This document shows positions 47,335-55,826 of a stretch of 64,000 nt of DNA, piece after piece; within the stretch, counting starts at the first letter, position 1; every line of letters starts with the position of its first letter. The stretch spans positions 1 through 64,000 of the forward strand of contig NZ_JFHE01000007.1 in assembly GCF_000698555.1 (NCBI RefSeq). The letters run 5' to 3'. The notes under the pieces were generated by a model that searched no databases, was not told the origin of the DNA, and worked only from the letters and a program-made list of their open reading frames with translations. This DNA is from Caballeronia grimmiae. GTDB lineage: Bacteria > Pseudomonadota > Gammaproteobacteria > Burkholderiales > Burkholderiaceae. The position numbers and the translations under genes were made by a program.

Positions 47335-48547
47335 GCTCCTGTAAACCCTCACCGCTCACCGAAGCCGGCTGTCTCATATACCTAGAAGCCGTGCGGGTTA
47401 ACGGTTTTGGATGGTTAACGCGCCTGATTCTGGAGCGGAGATTTGCTCCCGAAAACGCTCACCCGAAAATTTTTTTCGGTTGAACTCGAGGTGTTGTGCA
47501 GCGAAGACGCCGCCTTTAGCCTGTCTTTTTCGCCAGTTGCAAGACACGAACTTATGGCTATGAGATCCCTTCCGACAGCTACCAGACTTTCTCCGTCGTG
47601 CTTTCTCCTGCAAAGGCTCACGTTGTCGTGCATCGTTCATAGCCGCGTCACCTCTTGGCGGCCTTTGAACGTTTAATAGCTCTGACGGTGGGCTCCCGCA
47701 TACGCTCACCTTATCGCCCCAGCGGGTCTGCCAGCGGTTCCCGTACAAGCTCACTTATATGCTCCTGAAAAGACTCACCTTTCGTGAAGCGCCCACAGAA
47801 AGCTATGATTTACAGCCACTTAGGCGCATCGTTAGTCATCGCCCTAGGCCGATAGCTTCCCGAAAAGCTTCACCTCTACGGTTACCGAGTCGATGGGGTC
47901 CCGAATTCGCTCACCTATGAAGCGACCAACCTGCGTCAGCGGTGCGTTTCTCGCGCGATTGACCGTAATGCCCGTCGTCCCAAAACGGGCTTCATCTATT
48001 GGCACGCGAGGTCCCGAAAAACCTCACCAAGGGCTTGCAGCGGCCCTGTCGGGCGACTGCCTCCCGAATCGGCTCCTGCAAAGGCTCACCTTTTGGGCTT
48101 TCGAAGTCACAACACAAGCTGCAATGAGATCGACCATTCCTCAACGCACGGCACGTTCTGGCAGTGCTCCCGCAAACGCTCACCTTTAGCGGCTCGAGCA
48201 CACGAGAAATGCGGCATAAGGCGGTCCACTTCCCGAATAACCTCACCGCCGGTCGGCATTCTTACCTGAATAGCCTCACCATCCAGTGAAATTGACGATA
48301 TTTCGGCGTAATTTGCGGTCGGATTGACCTTCCTGTAATCGCTCACCTTCCGGGACGGAGACACAGGATCACAACTCAAGCCCGCAAAGGCTCTGTGCGC
48401 GGGCGCGTCCCGGATCTCCTCACTCATCGAAAACGCTAGCGCCCCGAATCCGCTCACTACCTATCCCGATGGTCCTCACGCATGATCCCGAAAGCCGTCA
48501 CCGCGGTGTCCTGCAACGCCTCACCATATATCCCGAAGCGTCTCACC
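47335..48547 (+). repeat. Iteron field: about 19 degenerate 19-bp repeats (replication origin)
   Basis: Repeats fitting GCTCCCGnAAAnGCTCACC begin at 47335, 47445, 47604, 47692, 47737, 47761, 47856, 47897, 48010, 48072, 48166, 48229, 48262, 48329, 48406, 48440, 48484, 48507 and 48529, all in the same orientation. The invariant parts are CCYG near the left and CTCAC at the right. Spacing is irregular (22-159 bp). The set lies next to rep and parAB, so they are presumed Rep binding sites. Extra decayed units (about 47976, 48378) are likely. No perfect DnaA box was found by eye. Confidence 0.88.
47396..47408 (+). repeat. Left copy of the GTTAACGGTTTT flanking repeat
   Basis: GGTTAACGGTTTT near the left edge of the iteron field, with a second GTTAAC 16 bp downstream. 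The same 12-mer GTTAACGGTTTT recurs at 48590-48601. Confidence 0.6.
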
Positions 48548-48943
48548 TAATGGCTCTGAAACCCTTGCTGCATAAGGCTGTGGTAGAGCGTTAACGGTTT
48601 TAATAAGGTTCAAAGGTGTTAACTTTTACTACTCTCTAGGAGCCCAGCGAGATTCCCATCACAGAACATTCAACCCACCTCAACATGTTCATCTGGGAAG
48701 GACACTAGTCCGCAGATCGTGAAACAACTCCAAAGCGACGGCTTATAGAAAAAACACTTCCCCGACAACTATTTATCGTCAGCACCTAAACACGTTTCAC
48801 AGAAATCGACTATAACTTTGGTGGATTTGCAACTGTTATCGAAGCTAGCGCTAAAGCTACCGAGTGCGCACAGTTCACGAGCAATTCTGTCTTCCCCGAA
48901 ACGTAAAGCGTTATGATGGATACGCTCAACGCATCGATAGACT
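48548..48943. other. AT-rich flank of the origin
   Basis: About 400 bp without a gene between the last iteron and the KfrA-like gene. The segment 48585-48640 (GTTAACGGTTTT at 48590, GTTAAC again at 48615) and 48745-48850 are AT-rich against the window, fitting a strand-opening region. No further repeats were recognised. Confidence 0.6.
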
Positions 48944-50140
48944 ATGGACACACAACTCCGCGATACGCTCCGCCAAGAGCTCGACGTCATGCGCAACGCT
49001 GGTGCGCGTCGCCAAGAACTCTCGCATCATGCCTGCAAACGACTGTTTTTTGATCTAGGGCTGCGTCCCTCGGTCACTACCGTGCGCGAATTGACTCAAA
49101 CGGGCAGCGCGAGCGATATCCCTCGCGATATCGAATCTTTCTGGGAAACAGTAAGGTCGACGCTGCATGTCCGCGTGGAAGCCGGCGAAATCCCTGACGC
49201 ATTACGACAGCGCGCCGGCGAATTGCTCGCTGAACTCTTCGTAGAAGCCCGTCGACACGCCGATGCCGCACTAAGCGCCGACCGAGCCAAGGTCGATGTA
49301 AGCGTGGTGGCCGCCCAGGCCGCAACCCGTGATGCCGAGATCCGTTGCCAGGCCATCGAGCAGGCGCAGCGGCGCGCCGAGCTTCGTGCGGAAGCGGCCG
49401 TCGCACAGATTGCCTCGCTGGAGGCCGAGTTGAAGGCTTCGCGTGCCCGCGAGTCGCACGTGCAAAACGACTTACGCGACGTCGTCATGCGGCTGGAGGC
49501 AGAAAACAAGGCGTTGTCCGAGCGCATTGCCCGCGAACAGGCCGATGCCGCGCGTCTTCGCGATCGGATCGACGAACTACAAAGCGAACTGCGACACAAC
49601 ACCGAGCATTACGCCCAGCAGATCAAAGACGCCGTGAAGGATGCCGAACGCCGCGTCAAACCGATGCTCGTCGAGCTCGACTCACTGCGCGGCATGGCCG
49701 CAACGTATCAGACGAAGGTGCGAGAAGCCGGACAGAAGGAATTCGATTTCCTTCAACAAATTAGTGCGGCACAAACGCGTGCGAACCGGCTGGAATCGCA
49801 GGTGCGGGAGCAATCCAACGAGATCGACGCACTGACGCGTGAACGCGATGCGCATCGCGTCCGCGTCGGCATGAGCGCCGAGTTGGGCGGCCTGATCGCG
49901 TCGCTGGCGCTGGATGGCCGGCTGACTGCAGCCGAAATCGAGACGCTTGGCACGCAAGTCGACGCGTACGTCGCTGCGCCGCTGGACTGTCCGGCTTGCG
50001 AGAGCGCCGAACCGGAATTGCAGCGGCATGAGGACGAATTTGAACTGTCGTGCCCGAACTGCGAGCGAAGCTCGGGTGCAGTGGCCTCTAAGCTGGCTGC
50101 GGTACAGGCGTTCCTCAAAACAGCGGCCGTGCGAGCCTGA
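48944..50140 (+). CDS. kfrA: KfrA-like coiled-coil DNA-binding protein
   Basis: A 398-aa protein. The N-terminal 110 residues match the plasmid KfrA DNA-binding domain (LRQELDVMRNAGARRQELSH, GLRPSVTTVRELTQTGSASD). Residues about 130-300 are a long Ala/Arg/Glu-rich coiled coil. Residues about 344-372 carry CPAC and CPNC 20-odd residues apart, a zinc-ribbon-like pair unusual for KfrA. KfrA proteins form filaments on DNA and support plasmid partition; here it lies directly beside the iterons of the secondary replicon. Confidence 0.85.
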   Translation: MDTQLRDTLRQELDVMRNAGARRQELSHHACKRLFFDLGLRPSVTTVRELTQTGSASDIPRDIESFWETVRSTLHVRVEAGEIPDALRQRAGELLAELFVEARRHADAALSADRAKVDVSVVAAQAATRDAEIRCQAIEQAQRRAELRAEAAVAQIASLEAELKASRARESHVQNDLRDVVMRLEAENKALSERIAREQADAARLRDRIDELQSELRHNTEHYAQQIKDAVKDAERRVKPMLVELDSLRGMAATYQTKVREAGQKEFDFLQQISAAQTRANRLESQVREQSNEIDALTRERDAHRVRVGMSAELGGLIASLALDGRLTAAEIETLGTQVDAYVAAPLDCPACESAEPELQRHEDEFELSCPNCERSSGAVASKLAAVQAFLKTAAVRA

Positions 50141-50170
50141 TCCGTACCGCTGCGACGGTCGCCGCTGCCG

Positions 50171-51196
50171 TCAATGCGGAAGGTGAGCGTTTTCGGGACC
50201 CGAATTGTCGTCCGTATCCGCGCGGGCTTGGGCGACATCGCGCTCCCGTATTTGCTCACCCATCCACTCTTGCCAAGCCCGATGCAGCCGATGAACCGAG
50301 ATCGATTGCTGGAAACCTAGCCACTGGCCGACGCGCTCCGGGTCGGTGCCATCGTCGAATAATTCGGCAGCGTACGTATTGCGCAGCGTCTGGGGACTCG
50401 CGCGCGCGACCCGCGATGCCGCGATGCCGGAAGCCGCGACGACGGCATCGATGGCGCGCAGCATCGTCGCCTTGTGCATCGGGCGGCCGGACGGCGCCGC
50501 CGGGAACAGCAGCGTGCCGGCGAGCCCGACGGCCTTGCGTTCCGTGATCCAGCCGTCCAGCAACTCGACGGCGAACGGTGCAAGCCGCGCCTGTCGGATC
50601 TGCAACGGGTTCGACGCGTCCACGGTGACGTACGGCGCACCGGGCGCGTAACAGTCGACGGTCAACTGCGCCGCCTCTCCCGTTTTCACGCCCGCGCCGA
50701 GAAACGCGGCAACGAGCGCCCGATCCCGCCGCTCCCTCCAGCGCTGGCCGGTCGCCAGGTCGCCGAGCGGAGAAAACAGATGCGCGATCAGCGCCCCGCG
50801 TTCGTCATGCGTGAGAAATCCGGTTGGCTCGTTGTCGCGCGCCTTGCGCCAAGCAGCATCACCGTCTTGCGCGATGAATCGCGCGGGATTCGTTGCCGCC
50901 GATTCGACCTCACGCACATAATCCAGCACGCGCTCGATCAACCGCAGATAGCGCATGCGCTGCGGGCGCCGGATATCGAGCTGCGATATGAATTGCTCGA
51001 TGACGGGCCGTTGCACCGCATGCAGCGTCGTCCGTTTCGCGCTCAGCCATTCGAGGAAGTTTCCCCACTGCGCGCGATAGACATCGGCCGATGAGGCCCG
51101 GAAGTCCTGCTGGGCGAGCCATGCATCGAAGGCGGCGTGCGGATCGGCCTGCCAGTCGGCGCGGTGTTGGTCGAAGAGATCGGAAGTGTTCGGCAT
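50171..51196 (-). CDS. Tyrosine recombinase (Xer)-like protein lacking catalytic residues
   Basis: A 341-aa protein with the two-domain layout of XerC/XerD: a SAM-like N-terminal domain (about 20-125) and a catalytic-fold domain. Against XerD, Arg I is Lys (GVKTGEAAQL), the HxLRH box is QTLRN (ASPQTLRNTYA), the LGH box is LGF, and the nucleophile Tyr is replaced by His (RLHRAW). Only Arg II remains, so it is probably recombinationally dead and may act as a DNA-binding factor at the origin. Two iteron-like sequences lie in its 3' end. Confidence 0.85.
   Translation of the reverse strand: MPNTSDLFDQHRADWQADPHAAFDAWLAQQDFRASSADVYRAQWGNFLEWLSAKRTTLHAVQRPVIEQFISQLDIRRPQRMRYLRLIERVLDYVREVESAATNPARFIAQDGDAAWRKARDNEPTGFLTHDERGALIAHLFSPLGDLATGQRWRERRDRALVAAFLGAGVKTGEAAQLTVDCYAPGAPYVTVDASNPLQIRQARLAPFAVELLDGWITERKAVGLAGTLLFPAAPSGRPMHKATMLRAIDAVVAASGIAASRVARASPQTLRNTYAAELFDDGTDPERVGQWLGFQQSISVHRLHRAWQEWMGEQIRERDVAQARADTDDNSGPENAHLPH
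50182..50200 (-). repeat. Outlying iteron, inverted, in the Xer-like gene
   Basis: On the minus strand it reads GGTCCCGAAAACGCTCACC, matching the iteron consensus. It lies 1.6 kb from the main field and opposite in direction. Confidence 0.75.
50242..50260 (+). repeat. Outlying iteron in the Xer-like gene
   Basis: GCTCCCGTATTTGCTCACC, iteron type, in the same orientation as the main field, 41 bp from the inverted copy. Confidence 0.7.
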
Positions 51197-51395
51197 GGTG
51201 TTCGGAAGGCGTCTGACAGCGCCGTATTGCATTGGGCAAAGAGTCGGGCTTCGTGCGGCCGACGTCAAGAGCACACCGGCGGGCAAATGTGTCGAAGTGT
51301 CAGAAGGATTGTCTTGCCGCGTACGCGACCGATCGTCTACTGTCTGGGCGGAAGCTTCCGTTCGATACAAGACCGAGGGCAGCGAGGGGCGATCG

Positions 51396-52832
51396 ATGGC
51401 GCATTCACGGGACGTTCAGTCATGGCCGGAACGGCGTGCCAACGGACGGGCCGCTCGACGGCACACCTCGCGCGGCGCTCACGCAATGATTGGAGACGTC
51501 GATCGCGACCCCATCGCATTGCTGCGTGTCAGCAGCGAACGACGCGTCGCGACGCTGGTTCCGCTGCGCTACGGGCGGATGCTCGCATCGCCGTTTGCGT
51601 TTTATCGCGGCAGCGCGACCGTGCAGGCGCACGATCTGGCCGGCACACCCGATAGCGGCATTCCGATCCAGATTTGCGGCGATTGCCATCTCGCCAACTT
51701 CGGCGGCTTCGCGACGCCCGAGCGTACGCTCATCTTCGATCTCAATGACTTCGACGAGACCGCGCGCGGGCCTTGGGAGTGGGATCTCAAGCGCCTGATC
51801 GCAAGCTTCACCGTCGCAGGCAGACACTTGGGCATGGGCGACCTGGCCGCGGACGAACTCGCGTACCGGGCCGCCGAAAGTTATCAGCGGCACATGCGCG
51901 AGTACGCCGAGATGGGTGTGCTCGACCTCTGGTACGAGCGGATCACCTTTGCGCAACTGTACGGTCTGGTTCAGAGCGACGCGGCTCGGCGCCGCATCCG
52001 TCGAAGTATCGAACGCGCGTCGCGCCGAACGCACGACAGTGTGCTGCTGAAGCTCGCAGACAAACACAGCGATGGCTGGCGCATCCGCGATGCGCCGCCG
52101 GCCGTATTTCACATCCGCGGCAAGAGCACGCTGATCGACCGCGCGGACGAGTGGGCGGCACTGTCGGGCGATCGGGCGACGCTTCTCGGATCGCTGATGG
52201 CGGACTACATGACGTCCCTGACGCCGGAACGCGCGGCGCTGCTTTCGCAGTTTCAACTGCAGGACGTTGCGTTCAAGGTGGTCGGTGTCGGCAGCGTCGG
52301 CACGCGCTGTGTGGTGCTGCTCTTCACGGATCATCATGGCAGGCCGCTGTTCCTGCAGTTGAAGGAGGCGTCGATGTCGGTCGTCGCGCGCTACACGCGT
52401 CCACACGGAGCCGCCGAGGAAAACAAGCACGATGGTCAGCGCGTCGTGCACGGGCAACGCCTGATGCAGGCGGCCAGCGATCCGTTTCTCGGCTTCGCAA
52501 CCGGTGCGCTCGGCCGCACGTTCTACATCCGTCAACTGCGCGACATGAAGCTTTCCGTCCAGATCGACACATTCGACGACGAGGCGCTGCGCAGTTACGC
52601 CGCGCTATGCGGCTGGGCGCTCGCCCGGGCGCACGCCAAGGCTAGCGGCCTTTCGCTGGAGATATCGGGCTATATCGGCAACGGCCCGCGTTTGCCGGAA
52701 GCGCTCGTGTCCTACGGCCGCGCTTATGCGGATCAGGTCGAGAAAGACTACGAGCGATTCCGCCGCGCATGCCGAACCGGGGAACTGCACGCGCGCACCG
52801 ACGCCGATATGGCCGCCGACTTCGCCGTCTAA
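51396..52832 (+). CDS. DUF2252-family protein
   Basis: A 478-aa protein. The block CGDCHLANFGGFATPERTLI followed by FDLNDFDETARGPWEWDLKR is the hallmark of DUF2252, a family with a kinase-like (aminoglycoside-phosphotransferase) fold. The function is unknown. ATG at 51396 follows GAGGGG; longer in-frame sequence upstream overlaps the Xer-like gene on the other strand and looks non-coding. Confidence 0.9.
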   Translation: MAHSRDVQSWPERRANGRAARRHTSRGAHAMIGDVDRDPIALLRVSSERRVATLVPLRYGRMLASPFAFYRGSATVQAHDLAGTPDSGIPIQICGDCHLANFGGFATPERTLIFDLNDFDETARGPWEWDLKRLIASFTVAGRHLGMGDLAADELAYRAAESYQRHMREYAEMGVLDLWYERITFAQLYGLVQSDAARRRIRRSIERASRRTHDSVLLKLADKHSDGWRIRDAPPAVFHIRGKSTLIDRADEWAALSGDRATLLGSLMADYMTSLTPERAALLSQFQLQDVAFKVVGVGSVGTRCVVLLFTDHHGRPLFLQLKEASMSVVARYTRPHGAAEENKHDGQRVVHGQRLMQAASDPFLGFATGALGRTFYIRQLRDMKLSVQIDTFDDEALRSYAALCGWALARAHAKASGLSLEISGYIGNGPRLPEALVSYGRAYADQVEKDYERFRRACRTGELHARTDADMAADFAV

Positions 52833-52877
52833 TGGCGTCGCTCGACGGCCGATAACGCGCGATCGAGCCGTGACGCC

Positions 52878-53234
52878 TCAGTGTGCAGCGATGGAAAGTT
52901 TCGGTTTGCCCTGCCGGGCGGCGCATTCGTAGGCATCGACTGCAAACGCGAATACGGCAGGCAATGCATCGGACGACGCGACGTCGACGACATCGTCGGT
53001 CTCCGGGAACTGGAAACCGTCTGGCCGAGCGAAGAGTTCGCGCAGCGCGGCCTCGTGCCGCCCGGCGAACCCAAGGTCCGCAACGGCTTCGGCCTCGATC
53101 GCGTGCAGCAGCCGCCACGTGAGCGGCACGCCCTTCTCGATATAGCGCCCTGCAATCTGTCGCGTGATGCGCTCGAGGTCACGAACTGCACGCTCGAACT
53201 GCTTCTTGCTGAGATGTTCGCCATTCGAATCCAT
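52878..53234 (-). CDS. Small cytosolic protein, possibly DUF2471 family
   Basis: A 118-aa protein of unknown function. It has a helical N-terminus (LSKKQFERAVRDLERITRQI) and PLTWRLLHAIEAEAVADLGF. The resemblance to DUF2471 is from memory and is tentative. GGGG precedes the ATG at 53234, and a near-consensus LexA box lies 26 bp upstream, so the gene is probably DNA-damage induced. Confidence 0.7.
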   Translation of the reverse strand: MDSNGEHLSKKQFERAVRDLERITRQIAGRYIEKGVPLTWRLLHAIEAEAVADLGFAGRHEAALRELFARPDGFQFPETDDVVDVASSDALPAVFAFAVDAYECAARQGKPKLSIAAH

Positions 53235-53260
53235 AGTCACCCCTTCCAACGGTCTCTTAG

Positions 53261-53280
53261 TACTGTATAAATATACAGTA
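53261..53280. promoter_or_regulatory. LexA (SOS) box
   Basis: TACTGTATAAATATACAGTA matches the CTGT-N8-ACAG consensus of LexA sites and 18 of 20 positions of the E. coli consensus; flanking bases extend the arms. It lies 26 bp before the start of the 118-aa gene at 52878-53234, in promoter position. Confidence 0.85.
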
Positions 53281-53487
53281 CTAGCTCCGATGAAAATAGC
53301 GTCGCGCCGTTCGATCGCCGTGTATGTGCGATTCCGCCTACGTGCGATTCAGACATCCGCCGCTACGCGGGTGCGCTTGGGAGGCGCATTCTAGAGCCAT
53401 GCTTACGCGACATCCCGCGTCGAGTACGCGGGCATCTTAAACGAAGCATCGCGCGCAGTCTCAGCGCGAAACGAAAGGAGAAACAGG

Positions 53488-53676
53488 ATGAATAAGGACC
53501 AAGTCGAAGGCGTTGGCAAGCAGGTGAAGGGGAAAATCAACGAAGTCGTCGGTAACGCAACCGATGACCCGGCGCAGGAAGCCAAGGGCGACATGCAGCA
53601 AGCAGCCGGGAAGATCCAAAAGGGTGCGGGCGATGTCCGCGAGGATCTGAAGGACAGCGTGAAAAAGAACCCGTAA
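53488..53676 (+). CDS. CsbD-family stress-response protein
   Basis: A 62-aa hydrophilic CsbD-like protein with the signature QVEGVGKQVKGKINEVVGNA and a repeat-like QQAAGKIQKGAGDVRED. Such proteins are usually induced in stress or stationary phase; molecular role unknown. AAAGGAG precedes the ATG, and a strong terminator follows. Confidence 0.95.
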   Translation: MNKDQVEGVGKQVKGKINEVVGNATDDPAQEAKGDMQQAAGKIQKGAGDVREDLKDSVKKNP

Positions 53677-53711
53677 TGGGTTAGCGAAGCGGCGAACGTC
53701 GCTTCGCTTAT

Positions 53712-53740
53712 AACGGGACGCCCAGTGGCGTCCCGTTTTT
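53712..53740 (+). terminator. Rho-independent terminator after csbD-like gene
   Basis: Stem ACGGGACGCC / GGCGTCCCGT (53713-53722 with 53727-53736), loop CAGT, followed by a T5 run. Confidence 0.9.
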
Positions 53741-53764
53741 ACTTCTTGGCGGCGCACCGCTCAA

Positions 53765-53780
53765 CTTGATGCGCATAAAG
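53765..53780. other. parS-like site (one mismatch)
   Basis: CTTGATGCGCATAAAG, downstream of the cupin-regulator gene; one change from the palindrome near parA. Confidence 0.7.
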
Positions 53781-53812
53781 TTCCGCCAGCCGCAGTCCGG
53801 CAGTCAGCCGGC

Positions 53813-54415
53813 TCAACCGTGAATGACCACCAACAGCGCCTTCGCTTCTGACCTGCCCGCATTCCGGATGGCGTGTCCATCGTCTGCGGCGTAGCGTGCT
53901 GTCTCGCCTGACTTCAGACGCCGCGTCGTACCTGACGCCTCCACTTCTATTGTCCCGTTCAGGACCGTCACGTGTTCTCGCGTGCCCGGTTCGTGTGCGT
54001 TCGATCTGAGCGCGGCGCCCGCCTGCAAGGTGAGTTCGTACCATTCGAACTTGCCTGCCAGTTCGATCGGTCCCCAGACGCGCAATTGATACCCTCCGTT
54101 ATCCCCACTTAGCGTCGGGATTTCGTGAGGACCGGCCACGCGAATCGCTTCTGGTGGCCGTTGTTGCGCGAACAACTGGTCGAGGCTGATGCCGAGCGCA
54201 TTTGTCAGTCTCCACGCGACCGCTATGGTCGGATTCGCCTTGTCGCGTTCGATCTCCGACAACATCGATTTGGATACACCTGCTGCCCGCGACAGGTCAT
54301 CGAGCGTCAGTTTTCTTTCGTTTCGCAACCGTTGAATCTGCTCGCCGACACGCGGCGGCGCCGTCGCGGACGATGCTGGTTCTCCGGTCACGTGCGCGGA
54401 GCGAACGCTTGCCAT
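53813..54415 (-). CDS. XRE-family regulator with C-terminal cupin domain
   Basis: A 200-aa regulator. HTH residues about 22-80 (LTLDDLSRAAGVSKSMLSEI) and a cupin_2 domain about 125-198 (GTREHVTVLNGTIEVEA, HAIRNAGRSEAKALLVV). This architecture often controls amino-acid and polyamine catabolism. It is divergent from kbl-tdh with a tandem operator between them, so control of threonine degradation is inferred. Confidence 0.9.
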   Translation of the reverse strand: MASVRSAHVTGEPASSATAPPRVGEQIQRLRNERKLTLDDLSRAAGVSKSMLSEIERDKANPTIAVAWRLTNALGISLDQLFAQQRPPEAIRVAGPHEIPTLSGDNGGYQLRVWGPIELAGKFEWYELTLQAGAALRSNAHEPGTREHVTVLNGTIEVEASGTTRRLKSGETARYAADDGHAIRNAGRSEAKALLVVIHG

Positions 54416-54435
54416 GACTTCTTCGATCCTTTACA

Positions 54436-54475
54436 GTGTTCGGCATATCGGAAACGTGTTCGAAATATCGAACAC
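54436..54475. promoter_or_regulatory. Tandem 20-bp operator between the cupin regulator and kbl
   Basis: Two adjoining units: GTGTTCGGCATATCGGAAAC (54436-54455) and GTGTTCGAAATATCGAACAC (54456-54475). The second is itself a palindrome (arms GTGTTCGA / TCGAACAC). It is the likely binding site of the XRE-cupin regulator, 20 bp from its own start. Confidence 0.75.
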
Positions 54476-54548
54476 GTTCAATGCGATGCATGGACTATAA
54501 CAGGGCTAGGGGCTGCGCACCGATTCCCGCAACCAAAGGATGCTGCTG

Positions 54549-55751
54549 ATGAACGACCGATTTCTGAGACATTTGAGCGAGACCATCGACGAGATTCGCG
54601 CGGCCGGCTTTTACAAGACCGAACGCGTAATTGCGAGTCCGCAGTCGTCGGATATTCGGCTGGACAGCGGCGCAGAAGTGCTTAATTTCTGCGCAAACAA
54701 CTACCTAGGACTGGCGGACGATCCGCGTCTCGTCGAAGCCGCGAAGGCGGGGCTCGATGCGGACGGCTTCGGGATGGCGTCGGTGCGCTTCATCTGCGGT
54801 ACACAGACTGTGCACAAGCAACTCGAACGCGCGATCGCGGACTTTCTTGGAACCGACGACGCGATTCTCTACTCGAGTTGCTTCGACGCGAACGGTGGCC
54901 TGTTCGAAACGCTCATGACTGACGAAGACGCCATCATCAGCGATGAACTGAACCATGCGAGCATCATCGATGGTGTTCGTCTCTCGAAGGCTCGACGACT
55001 GCGCTACAAGAACAACGATCTCGCTGACCTCGAAGCGCGTCTTAAGGAAGCCGATGCCGCAGGCGCGCGTTTCAAGCTGATTGCGACGGATGGCGTCTTC
55101 TCGATGGACGGCATCATCGCCAACCTCGCCGGCATATGCGATCTCGCCGACCGCTACGACGCGCTGGTGATGGTCGACGACTCGCACGCCGTTGGATTCA
55201 TCGGCGAAAACGGACGCGGCACGCCGGAGCACTGTGGCGTGTTGGATCGTGTGGACATCATCACTGGGACGCTCGGAAAAGCGCTGGGCGGCGCATCGGG
55301 CGGCTACATCGCGGCTCGCAAGGAAGTCGTCGAACTGCTGCGGCAGCGAAGCCGGCCATATCTTTTCTCGAACACGCTCGCGCCGAGCATCGCGGCGGCG
55401 TCGCTGAAGGTGCTCGAACTGCTCGCGAGCGACGAAGGCGCCGATTTGCGGGAGCGCGTCCGCGCGAACGGCGCGCGCTTTCGGCAGGCGATGACCTCCC
55501 TCGGCTTCGACCTCGTGCCCGGCGAACATCCGATCATTCCGGTCATGCTGGGCGATGCGCAAGTCGCATCGAAAATGGCCGAGGCCTTGCTCGACGAAGG
55601 CGTGTACGTGATCGGCTTCTCGTACCCCGTCGTACCGAAGGGACGCGCGCGCATCCGCACGCAGATGAGTGCAGTGCATACGCCCGAGCATATCGATCGA
55701 GCGGTGGACGCGTTTGCGCGGGTGGGGCGGGCGCAAGGCGTCATTCGCTGA
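54549..55751 (+). CDS. kbl: 2-amino-3-ketobutyrate CoA ligase (glycine C-acetyltransferase)
   Basis: A 400-aa PLP enzyme that splits 2-amino-3-ketobutyrate with CoA to glycine and acetyl-CoA. PLP lysine in [14 protein letters not shown] (about residue 244), plus DDSHAVGF and [10 protein letters not shown]. The start at 54549 (MNDRFL) has AAAGGA 8 nt upstream; the ATG at 54540 does not. First gene of kbl-tdh. Confidence 0.95.
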   Translation: MNDRFLRHLSETIDEIRAAGFYKTERVIASPQSSDIRLDSGAEVLNFCANNYLGLADDPRLVEAAKAGLDADGFGMASVRFICGTQTVHKQLERAIADFLGTDDAILYSSCFDANGGLFETLMTDEDAIISDELNHASIIDGVRLSKARRLRYKNNDLADLEARLKEADAAGARFKLIATDGVFSMDGIIANLAGICDLADRYDALVMVDDSHAVGFIGENGRGTPEHCGVLDRVDIITGTLGKALGGASGGYIAARKEVVELLRQRSRPYLFSNTLAPSIAAASLKVLELLASDEGADLRERVRANGARFRQAMTSLGFDLVPGEHPIIPVMLGDAQVASKMAEALLDEGVYVIGFSYPVVPKGRARIRTQMSAVHTPEHIDRAVDAFARVGRAQGVIR

Positions 55752-55754
55752 GGC

Positions 55755-55770
55755 CTTTATGCGCATAAAG
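55755..55770. other. parS-like site between kbl and tdh
   Basis: Perfect CTTTATGCGCATAAAG, 3 bp after the kbl stop and inside the kbl-tdh operon, about 11 kb from parAB. Confidence 0.85.
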
Positions 55771-55826
55771 TCGGCCGACCTGACGGACGGCCAAGTAGTG
55801 AACGAGCAACCTTCAGGAACGCCAGC

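Noticed and set aside
49840-49860. CGATGCGCATCG palindrome in kfrA as a further parS
   Set aside because: It shares only ATGCGCAT with the parS consensus and lacks the TTTA/TAAA arms.
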